Shown here: positions 9,811 through 21,070 of the stretch, piece by piece
Layout: every line of letters begins with the position of its first letter
Position numbering within the stretch: the first letter of the stretch is position 1
NCBI GenBank assembly: GCA_018136815.1
Contig: CM030932.1
Location: 267,980-331,979 of the forward strand
Origin: Isochrysis galbana
Taxonomy: Eukaryota; Haptophyta; Isochrysidales; Isochrysidaceae
Length of the DNA stretch: 64,000 nt
Direction of reading: 5' to 3'
Notes under the pieces: model-generated
What the model saw: only the letters and a program-made list of their open reading frames with translations
What the model was told of the DNA's origin: nothing
Database searches by the model: none
Program-made: the position numbers and the translations under genes

Positions 9811-11439
9811 ATGCCGATCAACTACTCGAAGTGGGACAAGCTGGAGCTTTCGGACGATGAGGACAACTTCCACCCGAACATCGACAACAACCTGATGATC
9901 CGGCTCCAGCGTGAGAAGCGCGCCCAGCGAGAGAAGGAGGAGGAGGAGCGCAAGGCGGCGCTGCGCAAGGTGAAAAGAAGAGGGGGTGGGCGGGGAGAGG
10001 GGAGAGGGGGGTGGGGGGTTGGCTGGGGCGCGGGAAAGGGGGCAAGCTCCGAGGCCCGACGGCAGACGTACGCCCCGGTGCCGCGAGTCTCTCCGCAAGG
10101 AGAGGGCGCGTGAAGGAGCTCTGCGTGGAGCAAGCAGTGCCGCCGGCAGCGTACCCTGGACGCTCTGCCAGCCGGGCGGCGTTTGTGGTGAGCGCCACGC
10201 TTGGGACGCGCTCTCGCAGGAGGGAACACCTGAGGCGCTGGCCGAGATTGAGAAGATCGAGCGCATGGCGAAGCTGCATGTGGGCAACATCTGCCACGAC
10301 AAGTTCTCTTCCAAGCACGAGAAGACAAAGGCCTCCGCCTCAGCGGACGCGCCCAAGCCCAAGGTGTGCGCGCGCATCACACGTCAGCACGTTGTGCCAC
10401 AGGAAGCATCCACCACGTCGACTGCATCGCCGCTGCTCCTCGCAGGCTGACACCAAGATCAAGGTGGCGGCGACTGAGCCCGACACTTTTACCGAAGGCT
10501 ACGAGGAATTCATGGCCGCCAACCAGCACATTCTCACCGAGTACAGCGAAATCGACGAGGACGACGAGCGGTCAGAGCAGTACATTTTGGATCATACCCA
10601 GCTTCTCTCAGAGCACGCAACTGGTGCGCCGCCGCTGCGGTCACTGTCACTTTCATCACGCTGTCCCGCCACATCGATCTGCCTCGGCCTGCCAAAGTTC
10701 GCACTCAAGTCTGCCTGCGCCCGCCCCGACGCCGCCTCAGGCTACTACTTGCTGCACTGCATCAATCTTCAGGCGGAGGGCAAGGGAGCTAAGATGCGCA
10801 ACGTGGCGCGGCAGTACCTACTGCTCACCTATGTCTGCGACCTGGCCAAGAGTATGCCCGGCCGTGATGCGCGCGATGCCATCCGGCCGCTCTTCAAGAA
10901 GATGGTGCGCACACGAGTGCATTGGCGCGCGCCCTCGCCATCAAATGCGCAGTCCCCTCACCGCCCGACGCCTCGCCCATGCGTCGCAGAACTCTTCGGC
11001 GCAGGCACGGGAAGCCTTCGACGAGCACCTCGAGAAGTATATTGAGCACGTCAAGACGCGCGCTGAGGTGAAGAAGAAGGAAGACGCCGAGCGCAAGACA
11101 CGCGGGGAAGACGAGGAGTACGAGTACGTGCCGCTGCAAAAGGGCGAACAGCTCGGCCCCGGCGGACTCGACCCCGCAGAGGTGTTCGAGTCACTGCCGC
11201 GCGAGATGCAAGAAGCTTTCGGCGAGCGATCTGTAGAGGCGCTCAAGCGCGTAATCTCACAGATGCCTGAGGAGGAGGCGGCGTACCATATGAAGCGATG
11301 CGTTGACTCTGGGCTGTGGGATCCAGCGGGCGGAGCGGGAGGCAGCGGGGACGGTGACGAGGAAGAGCAAGAGCAAGAGCAAGAGCGTAAGCTCCCCGCC
11401 GAAGTAGACAACTCGCCTAGTGCCGAGGTGGACGACTGA
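9811..11439 (+). CDS. CDC37: Hsp90 co-chaperone Cdc37 (six-exon model, exon 2 unresolved)
   Basis: Cdc37 recruits protein kinases to Hsp90 in the cytosol. Exon 1 (9811-9969) encodes MPINYSKWDKLELSDDEDN, the family N-terminus with the acidic CK2 site (Ser14 here) and the HPN motif, then a charged coiled coil. Exons 10220-10363, 10446-10623, 10741-10904 and 10990-11439 follow with consistent phases (0, 0, 1, 0) and GT-AG introns of about 82-117 bp. The middle Hsp90-binding domain includes GYYLLHCINLQAEGKGAKM and YVCDLAKSM. The C-terminus has LGPGGLDPAEVFESLP and YHMKRCVDSGLW, diagnostic of Cdc37, then an acidic tail. A further coiled-coil exon should lie between 9970 and 10219 (an AG...GTGAGC candidate ends at 10187), but I could not fix it. 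Identity is firm; only the model is incomplete. Confidence 0.93.
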
Positions 11440-12480
11440 GCGCTGCATCGTATATGCAGCATTGCAGCTACTTGATTTTTGACGCTTGCTTCTGGCTGTT
11501 GCATTGTGGCGACCACACTACAATACGTGTAGTCGTCCTACGCTTCGGTGGAAAAGTGGAAACAGGACGGGAGGCAGTCGAGCCACGTGACAGTCTGCGG
11601 ACCCTCCGCACCTCCCGGTATCCCATCATCCGTGTGGGCTACCTTGCGTGGCACCGGCCACCATTGTGATGATGCTTCCACACAAATATGGACGACTTTG
11701 ATGTGTGGACTAATATGGCTCTCTACTTGTCCATAGACAACCGCCGCATGCGCGCGGCAAGACTGCCCAAATGCGTTGCTCCTGCCAGCAAGCTGCGCGA
11801 GTAAGTGTAGGCTGTGCGGAGGCGAGTACGAATACGAGGGGATTCAGTGCAACCAATGAAAAGTCGCTACGGCATGCAACGACCAAGACAGAGAGGGGTA
11901 GGCCAAAATATCCGGATGTATTTCCTTGATATATTTGGGCAGATTTTCTGGAATAGATAGCTGGGGATGTTTGGGCGTATTTGGTGTTTGGGCCCCCCAA
12001 CGCAAACAGAAAATTTGCGCGGTGCGTGGGCGCGGGGTGAGAGGGCGAAGTGAGGGTGGCGCTACTATGAGTACGAGGTGAGACCAGTAGATATACTTAA
12101 TGCGTAATGAAATGAGAAATGATTCTTTGCTGTAGCTGTAATGAAAATAAAAACTTCTGCTGTGTCATCACCATCACGAAGACGCGGGACTTCTACCGTC
12201 CCCGTTGTGCACTTGTGACTTCTACTGCAGCCCCCGCCCGCCCCCTTCACCCTTCAAACCTAGCGCGAAACTTCTGGCGTTAGCCTCCAAGATGGGGGGG
12301 CGGGGAACTCTCTCCAGACTTCACAAGCCCTTGTGACTTCTACCGACTCCCTCCCTCCCCCCCCACTCCCCCCCCCCCCCCCCCCCCCCTGCGGCCGCCC
12401 CTCAAGGGTAGCACCTACACCAGATGGCCGGATGCACACGACGGCAGCCACCGGCGCATCAGCATTGCAGCGCCGTCTGA
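11440..12480. other. Intergenic region after CDC37
   Basis: No gene recognised. 11890-12000 is AT-rich with repeated TATTTGG motifs. 12359-12390 is a C homopolymer flanked by CCCTCC repeats. Reading frames here have no family resemblance. Confidence 0.45.
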
Positions 12481-12483
12481 CCG

Positions 12484-12777
12484 TCAGTCCCCGGTCTTGC
12501 TAGTTGCTAGTTGGGGGTTGGGGGACACACCCGCCGCCGCCGCCAGCAGCAGACGCACCACACCCACGTTGTTGCTCGCCACCGCGCGCTGCAGCGGGTG
12601 CAGCTCGTGATCCCAATTCTCAAGAGCGCGCATGTGCATGTGCGCTCGAGCAGCTGCAGCTGGCCCCGCCGGCAGCGGCCACGCCCTACACCGCGGCAAA
12701 GCCCTAGCTAGTGGGCCGCCCTCGGCAGGAGGCCCCGAGGAGAGGAGAGTCGCGCCAGCGCCCTCCATCGCGACCAA
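12484..12777 (-). pseudogene. Possible ankyrin-repeat fragment
   Basis: The minus-strand frame ends with ELHPLQRAVASNNVGVVRLL and LAAAAGVSPNP, which fits one ankyrin repeat (LH-A---N---VV--LL-AGA). It is a single repeat with no neighbouring exons that I can find, and its start overlaps a copy of hairpin repeat C. It may be an exon of an unmodelled gene or a relic. Confidence 0.3.
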
Positions 12778-12795
12778 CTGTCAAGTTTGTTTGTA
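12740..12795 (+). repeat. Hairpin-ended repeat C terminus, copy at 12.8 kb
   Basis: CCCTCCATCGCGACC leads into an imperfect stem, CCAACT (12774-12779) and AGTTTG (12784-12789). The layout matches the other copies (lead-in ending in GACC, then a hairpin). Confidence 0.45.
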
Positions 12796-12855
12796 GTCGC
12801 AACGGCAACGGTCCCTACGACTCACTAAACCTAAACACTCCCTCACAGATCTCAG

Positions 12856-12874
12856 TTTTGGAACGGAGGTAGTA
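12856..12874 (+). repeat. Stowaway-like terminal sequence, solo copy 1
   Basis: TTTTGGAACGGAGGTAGTA, identical over 19 bp to 34804-34822 and 37623-37641. The reverse complement TACTACCTCCGTTCCAAAA resembles the terminal repeats of plant Stowaway/mariner MITEs, including the TA target dinucleotide. No partner end was found nearby. Confidence 0.5.
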
Positions 12875-13280
12875 GTTTTGTGTACATCCTTCTCTCAATA
12901 AATAACAGAAACAGGCTATGCGTCAGTAGGCCATCCCTTAGGATTTATCATCACACCGTCGGCTCCAATATCGGAGGTGTTCATAAAAGGGGAAGGGAGT
13001 CGCGCGGTACACGCAGCCATTAGGAGCAAGCTGCCGACACTGCCTGCCACGGGAGCAATGCATGCTTCTGCACGCCGGATGTCAGCGGTGTCCGTGCTCA
13101 CACAAGCTGCCACCTTCCAAGGAGGATGTTCATCTGCTGAAGGTGACGGCCGACACCAGCTCCGCTCTCCGCATCGTCCATCGGGTGTGGCCTCTTACCA
13201 TAGCAACATACTTTCCGCCTTGAAGAGTGGATGACGCATGTGCAGCGAGACGATGCGTACCGCCATGAAAAGCCGTATGC

Positions 13281-14743
13281 TTACTTGACCATTGCGAACT
13301 GGAAGTCTCCTTCGACAACCTTCTGGCCGTCGACATATGCGACACCCTTCATCTTGACAAGGCCAAACTTGGCTTTGAAGGCAGTGAGCTCCATCTCCAT
13401 CACAAGGGTGTCGCCTGGAACCACCGGTCGGCGCCACTTGACGTTGTTGACGCCTGCGAAGAAGAAGTCACCCTTGCCATCGGTGATGGGCTCTTGCAGA
13501 GCAACAATGCCACCAACCTGAGCCATTGCCTCTACCTAGGAATGAGTCGCACGCGTCGGGGGGGGGGGTCAGTTGGTGGACATCGTCACATCGGGGCTGC
13601 ATGCGCCTCTTGGCTAAGCTCGAGGTGCTCCGCGTGAATGCCCGCCACCTCCGGGGTTCGAGTGATGCCCACTCTGGCGCCCAACGCAAGGGTACCTGCA
13701 GCACGCCTGGCATAATAGGGCGATTGGGGAAGTGTCCATTGAAGAACTCCTCATTGGAAGTGACCTTCTTGATGCCAACAGCGCGCTTGCCCGCTTCAAA
13801 CTCGATCACCTTGTCGACCAACAGGAAGGGATAACGGTGCGGTAGGATCTCCTTGACGCGGTTGATCTCGAAGACAGCCTCAGGCTGCAAGGCGAGCAAG
13901 GCGAGGAATGCATTGGCGTGCGTCAAACGGGAAGAGGGGTCGACAAGGCGAACGGTCCCAGCCATCGAGGGCCACAACCTTGGCTGCCTCAAGCTGCTGT
14001 CATGCATCGCTCTATCGACTCCTCGCCCGCTGCTCTCTCCACTCCTCTCCAAGCCTCAAGCTCTCGTACACTACCGTCATCGATTCCATCTGCTCCTGGC
14101 CGCAACTCGCTGACTTGCGTATTTTGGCCCAATCTTCACACTCTGTGCATGGCACCCTCTACAACCCTCAACACATATCACCACTTGCTCCTCTCGCCTT
14201 CGTCGACCTTCAATCCTCGCTCGCCCTCTGCCCTCCTTGCTGACGTTCTCATGTTAAGTAACCTGCTCTCCCTGCACCGCTTGCGCGCTCCCCGTGGCTC
14301 TCTATCGTCCCGCCCTCTTTCCTGCCGCATCCCCGCCCAACCTGCTCCTGAACTCCCTGAGCCCAAGGCTCCGCAGGTAAACCGTTTCCGCCCCTCCTTC
14401 CTCCACCTGCCACGTGCCCCTCCCGCCATCCTCGCCCCCATCTGGCCCCCATGGCCCTCCACGCCCTCTCTGTCTTCCCTCCCCCTCCCCTTCCCCCTCT
14501 CCTTCTCCCTCCCTCGCCCTGGCCGCCACCGCATTCTCCGCCTCTGCCTGCCCTTGCTATCTCTCGCTCTCCCCTTCTGCTCACCTCAGCAAAGGCCTTG
14601 GACCAGACGGCGGCTCCGCTCCACTCGGAGGTCTCCTCTGTCGGCTCGGCGAGCGCGGCGCGCGGTGCAGTCACGCGCAGTGGCGCGCCCACTGGCCGAA
14701 GCGCGGGAGCGAGCGAGGCGCAGGCGATGAGTGTGGCGAGCAT
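13281..14743 (-). CDS. FABZ: Plastid 3-hydroxyacyl-ACP dehydratase FabZ (3 exons)
   Basis: FabZ dehydrates 3-hydroxyacyl-ACP to trans-2-enoyl-ACP in type II fatty acid synthesis, which in algae runs in the plastid. Exons on the minus strand are 14743-14585, 13884-13696 and 13535-13281, all phase 0, giving about 200 residues. Exon 1 encodes a leader ([17 protein letters not shown] then an Arg/Ala-rich stretch) that looks like signal peptide plus transit peptide. Exon 2 has [13 protein letters not shown] with the catalytic His, and [19 protein letters not shown]. Exon 3 opens VEAMAQVGG with the catalytic Glu and includes WRRPVVPGD and a hot-dog fold C-terminus. The first intron is about 700 bp and could hide a small extra exon, but FAE joined to [13 protein letters not shown] reads naturally. 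Identity is firm; the leader is inferred. Confidence 0.93.
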
Positions 14744-14877
14744 CTCTCTCTCTCTCCGCCGCCGCCGCCGCCGCACGCACCCTCGCCTCGCCCGCCAACC
14801 ACCATTTAAGTGAATCAAATCATCTAGTTGAAGAAGAATTTGGGTGGGGAGGCTCGAGCGGACCTCGCGCGCCGGCA

Positions 14878-14896
14878 GACGAGAGAGAGAGAGAGA

Positions 14897-14937
<41 letters not shown>

Positions 14938-15050
14938 AGAGAAGGAGAGAAGGAGAGAAGGAGAGAAGGAGAGAAGGAGAGACGGAGAGACGGAGAGAGA
15001 GAGAGAAGGAGAGAGAGAGAGAGAGAGAGAAGGAGAGAGAGAGCGCGCGA
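14878..15050. repeat. GA microsatellite upstream of FabZ
   Basis: (GA)n with interspersed GAAGGA units, just upstream of the FabZ start (pyrimidine-rich on its sense strand). Long frames reading Arg-Glu or Ser-Leu across it are repeat artefacts. Confidence 0.9.
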
Positions 15051-15179
15051 GATCGCGAGGGGACGCGACGGAGCCCACCTCTTTAAGCTTAGATATATTT
15101 AAGCTTAGATCGCCGTGGGGGCCTCTCTCGCACATCTCTTTACGCTTAGATCCCCGAGGGGCCTCTCTCTTAGGGCAGG

Positions 15180-15440
15180 CGCGGCGGAGGAGACGACCTC
15201 GGAGACGCTGACGGGCTTGGAAGAGGAAGGCGGGCAGGCGCAGGCGGGCTTGAGCGAGGGCGAGGACGGCGGCGAGAGCGACTATCGAGCGAGCGAGCGA
15301 GCGGCGCTAGAGCGCGAGGGTGCGAGGGTGTAGTGAGGGGAGAGGGGAGGGCTGCTGTGAGCTGTGATGGCAGGGGCCGGCGTGACGAATTGTGATGGCC
15401 AATAGGGCCTGAGGGCAATGAGGAAGGTGGCAAGCCGGCG
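15180..15440 (-). repeat. Dispersed repeat family D, copy 1
   Basis: On the minus strand this matches 31545-31800 on the plus strand, sharing CCGCCGGCTTGCCACCTTCC, CTCATTGCCCTCAGGCCCTA and CAAGCCCGCCTGC blocks with internal rearrangement. It directly abuts the 3' end of a minus-strand LINE tail. It may be retroelement 5' sequence; the class is not established. Confidence 0.6.
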
Positions 15441-15468
15441 GCAGGCGCGGCGAGGGAGGCCACTTCAG

Positions 15469-16073
15469 AAAAAAAAAATCTTCTTAAAATTCCCCGCTAC
15501 GCGTGCGGCGTGAGGCAGTGTGCTAGTGTACCTCCCTACTACCCAACCTTAACCCCTGACAACCCCCTCCCCCTTTCCCAGTTCCCTCTTTATCGGAGAA
15601 GCTGGTTCCGGGGAGGCCGCGCGCGCTGCTTCGGCCGGGAGTTGGAGAGAAGGGGGCTGGAGACTGTGATTCGTCCTTTATGCTAGTGTTAATTCGGGTT
15701 GCCTTCCATTGTATATCGTGGGATCCTCATTGATATCCCCTGCGGTTTCTTCTAAGACGCGGTATTAAGTGCCTTAGGTGATGTTACGGATGTCTAGACC
15801 TCTCGCCGCCTGCAGGAGGTCTTCCGATGTTCCTAGATTGAACTCCTTGTCCACCGTGTAGAGCGGACTTATCATTTTCTTAATTAATGTGTTTGTTGCT
15901 CGGGGCGTGTAGCCCCATATTCTCTCGTTGTTTTTTCAGCCTCTGAAAGAACCCGACTTTCGCCGTTACTAATAGGTGGTATCTCGCAAGGATCGCTCTT
16001 AAGATCGACCTAACGGACCTGCCGTCCGCGTTGCCATATTGGATGTTATAGAAGTCGGTTAGGATATACGCTT
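15469..16073 (-). mobile_element. LINE 3' fragment, minus orientation
   Basis: An A run at 15469 (the LINE T run inverted), the family 3' UTR (to about 15660) and antisense coding sequence equivalent to the last 120 or so residues of the 6060-7133 fragment. It meets an oppositely oriented LINE tail at 16073/16074. It is broken by substitutions and truncated. Confidence 0.85.
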
Positions 16074-16545
16074 AAAAAACAAAGAGAGAATATGGGGTTA
16101 CACGCCCCGAGCAACAAACACATTAAGAAAATGATAAGCCCGCTGTACACGGACACGGTAGACAAGGATTTCAACATAGAAACGTCGGTGGACCTCTTGC
16201 AAGCGGCAAGGGGTCTGGACCTACGACACATCACCTAGAGTAGCTAAACCCCTAGGTCGGAATCACAGCGGTTATCAAAGAGGAGCCTAAACTACTTAAG
16301 GGAGAATAACCCGAGCCAACACCGAAATCAAAGGACGAACCACGGTCTCCCGCCCCCTTCTCTCCAACTCCCGGCCGAAGCAGCGCGCGCGGCCTCCCCG
16401 GAACCAGCTTCTCCGCTAAGAAGGGAACTGGGAAAGGGGGAGGGGGTTGTTAGGGGTTAAGGTTGGGTAGTAGGGAGGTACACTAGCACACTGCCTCACG
16501 CCGCACACGTAGCGGGGATTTTTAAGAAGATTTTTTTTAAGGGGG
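16074..16545 (+). mobile_element. LINE 3' fragment, plus orientation
   Basis: Starts within the sequence equivalent to LKKQRE and runs through GLHAPSNKHIKKMISPLY, LLQAARGLDLRHIT and a stop at 16237-16239, then the full 3' UTR and terminal T run. It is head-to-head with the minus-strand tail but differs from it (a short insertion after SPLYT and other changes), so the two are independent insertions rather than one folded copy. Confidence 0.85.
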
Positions 16546-16547
16546 AG

Positions 16548-16833
16548 ATGCGAAGAGATTGCAAATTAAACCTGATTGCAATCACTGAAGTAGATAGAGA
16601 AGCGCGGGGAAGATAGCGAATTAAACCTATTTGCGAGGTGCCTAGGAGGAAGAAGGGTGGGGAAACTTCCCTTCTCTTCGAGAGAAAGAGAGAGGGCGCT
16701 CCACAACTCAAGATCCTATGCGTCCAAGCGAAGCTTTTGACCGAGAACGAGAACGAGAGAATTATAACGATAATACCGAACGACGAAGAGAAGCCTTACG
16801 AGTGTCGACTCGCGAATGCGACACGGCGAGGGA
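16548..16833 (+). repeat. Dispersed repeat family B, copy 2
   Basis: Near-identical landmarks to 7750-8035. It starts immediately after the LINE T run. It is followed at 16845-16985 by a block (GGTATGAGTGTTA through ACACCCAGGAAACAC) that matches 31430-31545 inverted. Confidence 0.75.
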
Positions 16834-17264
16834 AGGAGAGATGGTAGGGTATGAGTGTTAGACGAGAAGGAGAACGAGACGACGAACGAGAGCGAAAGAG
16901 CGAAAGCGAGAGCGCGACGAATGACGGTCAATGACGTCAGGACGACGGGCACAGGCACAGACACCCAGGAAACACTCCGGTGACGGTGATTGAACGCTTT
17001 TCCATCTATGGGGGTGATGGTGATTGAACGCTTTTCCGCATCTATCTGGGGGTGGCGATGGTGATTGAACTCTTCTCGCTTCTCGCCTGAGCACGAGGGG
17101 AAGAGCCGCAAGCCGCAAGGAAAGAGGAGGGAGTGGGGAAGTAAGCAAGTAAGCGGGCGTGGCTGCGACCTACTTGTGCAGGGCCACGTGCGTGGCGAGA
17201 ATATTAAGAAATTTGTTTAATCTAACGGGGCGGAGCTCTCTGGATGGGGTGAGAGGACGCGCCC

Positions 17265-18000
17265 TTGGCGATGCTAACATTGTTTGTCGAGCCCACCCAT
17301 ACCCGAAACAGAGAATATCGCTGCGACACATGTACAAGAACAGCTACTGCGGACCCGGCCGCGCTCACGCCGCGTGATCCCGGCTCGCCTGATGTGAGCA
17401 CGAACGATCGCCATTACGAGCAAATAGCAAGTACAAGTAGTGACTCTCAAAGAGCAAAGAAAGGTTGCGTGCGTTCCACCTCACGCTCACCTCGCATGCC
17501 TAAGCTCCTGGACACTGTCGCAAACGTACCCGACGCCGAGCAAAGCGACGTGCTGGGCAATCCATACAATGGGCAGTTCGTGGAGCAGTTGTCGCGCGTA
17601 CCCGAAGGGGTACCCAGACACCAAGGGCCGGAGGAAATGCGGCGCACGTCTCGTGGGAGGACCGCTCGGCAAGCTGGCGTGGGGCCTACGGCACTGGCCC
17701 ACGAGGTGTTCGCAACCCGAGGCAGTCGACTATCTGACGATGGACGGGTCGCCATACTTGCTGGTGAAGGAATTGCGCAGCGAGGGCGGCGCGGTGCCCA
17801 ACAGCGTGTACGATGCCGAGGACGGCCGAATGCACGGCAAGCACCTGCAAGGAGGGGACGCGACGACGTAAGAGTGGGTTCGGCTCACCCGTGGGTTGGC
17901 ATCACGTCGATAGGTAGATGTGAGAAGATAGAAGATCGCGTGCAAGCGTGTGGAGTGAGGTACAGAGTGATCGCACCGTGCGCAGACGCTCAGCAGCGAA
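17265..18000 (+). CDS. Unidentified gene fragment cut by assembly gap
   Basis: The frame ending at 17871 reads QPEAVDYLTMDGSPYLLVKE and GGAVPNSVYDAEDGRMHGKH, which looks like genuine coding sequence. It reaches a good donor (GTAAGA) at about 17869, just before the gap at 18001. A second overlapping frame (17265 onward) has no such character. I do not recognise the family. The start is unknown; the gene probably continues into or beyond the gap. Confidence 0.3.
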
Positions 18001-18100
18001 NNNNNNNNNNNNNNNNNNNNNNNNNNNNNNNNNNNNNNNNNNNNNNNNNNNNNNNNNNNNNNNNNNNNNNNNNNNNNNNNNNNNNNNNNNNNNNNNNNNN
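18001..18100. other. Assembly gap (100 N)
   Basis: Exactly 100 Ns, conventionally a scaffold join of unknown length. Sequence order across it depends on scaffolding. Confidence 0.99.
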
Positions 18101-18789
18101 TTCTCGCAAGGTCGAGGCGTTCGAGCTCTAGTCGAGCGACCTGGTGGCAGCAAGGGAAGCTGCATATGAGTAGTCCACAGACGAGGCGTGGACACACGAG
18201 CGGCAAGTGGGCGCATTTCGTAATGCTGGACTACACCGCCGCGCTGCGAGAGCGCATGCCTCCCACCTGCCCGTCACCGCCCTTGGAATGGCACCGAAGC
18301 AGATAGAATGCGAGCCAAGCGAGGAGAATGCGCAGCCCTTCAAAGGCGGCGGAGGTGGGCGAGCTAGTTGTCGTATCATAACATGGGTGCTCCTGTGGCG
18401 GTGGGCGCCGCGCGTGAAGGCGCAGCCAAGACGGCCTTCGACATCGCGGCCTTGCGGTGTGGCAATGCCTCACTTCCGCTTGAACCCAGATGGCGCATAC
18501 TTAGGGCTCACACATCCGGGGCACGCAATCTATGAAACGAGGTTCGTCGGGGCACGCGTGGAAGCCTCACCGAGCCCACGTCGAGGAGCGTGCAGTCGAA
18601 GTAAGCGAAAAGAGTTTGCACGGCGGGGATTAAACCAAAGGCTACAAAGTGGCACAATTTGTTGAATATGATAAAGGTCACGAGCTGCGAGCGATGGTCG
18701 GGGACGGGGCATGAGCTGGCCATGTGTATGCACCAAGCTGCTAGCGAGTCGCAGTGCTGCTTGGAGGCGTCTCCCTGACAAATGAGTGC

Positions 18790-20020
18790 CCCTACTCGCA
18801 CTGGGGGCTGGCTCTAATCGTCGACCCGATGCGCGCCATGTGGGAACCCGCACGCGGGCGCGGAGTAGCGGAGAGTATGCCAGCAGCTGTCATGGCGAGC
18901 TGAGAGCAACACCTGCGCCTCGTCGCTCTTGTCGATGATGATGAAGTAGAGCAGCAGGGCCCAGTTACAAGTCTCGCCGGCCGAGGTGAGGTTGAGCACC
19001 ATCCACGCCCAGATGACGATGTCGGGAGGTGAGCGCTCCGCGGGGAAGAGAAGGTAGCGCAAGCGCGCTCGAAAATAAGTAAATGGCTGAGGCCAGGTGC
19101 ACCGGCCATGACACCAGGGGAAGAGAGGCGGAGGCGACGCTGCCCAGTGGCGCAATCTGAGCGTGCGAAAAAATGTAGACTCGTTGTCGAGGATCTGCAG
19201 TGAACCTGGTATGGCAGCACAGGGTGTGGGGCTTGATTGATGGGAGGGTGGATGTGGAGGGATGAAGGTGGGTATAGGGTAAAGGCAGTGGTCTCATTGT
19301 TATGGCGACAACTCCGAGAACGCATGCTGCTAGCCCAAACACCCACCTGCTAAGTCCCACTTGAGCTGATCCCGGATATCAGGCCACACCAACGCAAAAT
19401 TACGTTCAATGGCGCGGTGTGTCGACGCGGGAGCATCTGGGTCCTGCGGGGTCGCGAGGCAGTGGTGATGCGGACGGGAGCAGCATGCGGGTAGGCTTGC
19501 AGGCAAAGAGGCGCCATTGAGCGAGCCTTATTGGCACGCGACTGAGAGAGCCACCGAACGCATCATTCGGGCAAGGTTCCTGTAATGCGAATCCCCGCTT
19601 GGTGCCCACAGGGAAGAGATCGGCGAGATTCGCCACCACCAGAGCCAGCGCAGCTTCACCTTGAGCACACCAAGCAGAAAGTCGCCAAAGAATTGGACAA
19701 GCTGGTCCGATTGCTCGTCCACAAACTCGTTGAACATCTTGGCCGCAAGGTCGTTGCCCCTGCCCATGGCCATACTTCCTTCCATCCGGTCGGCACGCTG
19801 TGCCTCACTGAGTTGGTAGAGTAGCGATACCTTGCCCGCATCCTGGGCAGAGCGGTGGTCCTGGTCGAGTCCATGGTACTGTAGCGCCTCAAGGTCACGC
19901 AGCCGTCGGCGTCGCTTGCCGAGCAGCAATAGCACAGGTGCGAGAAGCCAGCGCAACACCTGCAAAAGGGTCGACCGGGCGTCTAGATGAGCCAGCGGTC
20001 GTGCGCCGCTTACGAGCAAC
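18790..20020 (-). CDS. Hypothetical multi-exon membrane-associated gene
   Basis: Three minus-strand stretches have coding character. About 19960-19625 includes LRDLEALQYHGLDQDH and AAKMFNEFVDEQSDQLVQFF followed by a short hydrophobic LLGVLKVKLRW. About 19425-19350 reads IERNFALVWPDIRDQLKWDL and ends at a GT donor. About 19065-18910 reads PDIVIWAWMVLNLTSAGE and NWALLLYFIIIDKSDEAQ and ends at CAG/GTGTTG. They could be exons of one gene for a membrane protein. I do not recognise the family, and the linkage is inferred. Confidence 0.35.
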
Positions 20021-20239
20021 AGACGAAGTACTGAGGGAACGCGTAGGCAAGTGTCGGTGGGATCGTGTGTGAGAAGGCTGACGTGGGAGGATGACTTCTC
20101 TACGCAGCATTATGAGAGGGATAGGGAGCGGGGGCGGGGCAGGATGGCAGAAGGGGCACGAGATCTTCGAGCCCGCAATACCTCAGTGCAGCGAGAGGGA
20201 ATGGAAGCAGGGAGTGAGCGAGGGAGCGATCCCAGACCC

Positions 20240-20740
20240 TGTCGCCAACGCCACCGCTGAGGAGAGAGAGGGAGAGAGAGAGGGAGAGAGAGAGAGCACG
20301 AGAAGGCGCAGGCAGGGCGATCGGGCGGAATGGGGAGGGAGAGGGGGGAAGGGAGAGGGGGGAGGAGGAGGGAGAAGGAGGAGGGAGAGGGAGACACACA
20401 CCTGCAGTGCGCGAGCGCCGCCACCCATTCGCGCCCTCTCTCTCTCTCCTCTCCCTCTCCTTCTCCTCCCCCCTCCCCACCCTTTCCCCCCCTAACCCTA
20501 AGCCTAAGCCTAACTCTAACCTACCCACCCCCCCTCTCTCTCTCCCTCTCTCTCTCCCCCTCTCCCTCTCTCCCCTCTCTCCTCTCCTTCTCTCCCCCCC
20601 CTTCTCCCGCGCTAACCCTAAGCCTAAGCCCAACTCTAACCTACCCCACCCCCCCTCCTCCCCTCTCTCCTCTCCCTCTCTCCCCCTCTCTCCTCTCCCC
20701 CTCTCCCTCTCCCCCTCTCTCCTCTCCATACGGGTGGAAC
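20240..20740. repeat. GA/CT low-complexity tracts with telomere-like islands
   Basis: GA-rich to 20395, then CT-rich from 20440. Two islands, about 20492-20528 and 20610-20648, read CTAACCCTAAGCCTAAGCC then AACTCTAACCTACCC, degenerate CCCTAA telomere-type units embedded in CT repeats. Confidence 0.75.
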
Positions 20741-21070
20741 TTTTTCGGGTTCGATAGGTGGAGTAATGTGAGAGTTTAAAATAAAACTCGACTACACAGC
20801 ACTCCTTAGGATTCTGATCAAGATTGTAGTTGCGCGCGGACCGGTCTACAAGACTACTCGCGCTCGCGATAGTCATGAGGTGCACTCTTTGCAATAGCAA
20901 TAAAACTCCACCACGCTGCGATAGTCGTCCTATCTTTACAATACAACTACTACAAGGACTATGGACTATGGACATCTTCTCTTTACAATAAAACCACCTA
21001 TACTACCTAGGCAAGGTGTAGGTCCAAGGAAGAGTGCGCTCGTAGGTGCACTCGGACTCTTCCCCGAGCC

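Noticed and set aside
8684-10380. Several 130-316 residue ORFs around the CT/GA tracts before CDC37
   Set aside because: Repeat-derived composition in all frames; those overlapping CDC37 exons are shadows of it.
20100-20975. 291-residue Arg/Glu-rich minus ORF
   Set aside because: Read-through of GA/CT repeats and telomere-like islands.
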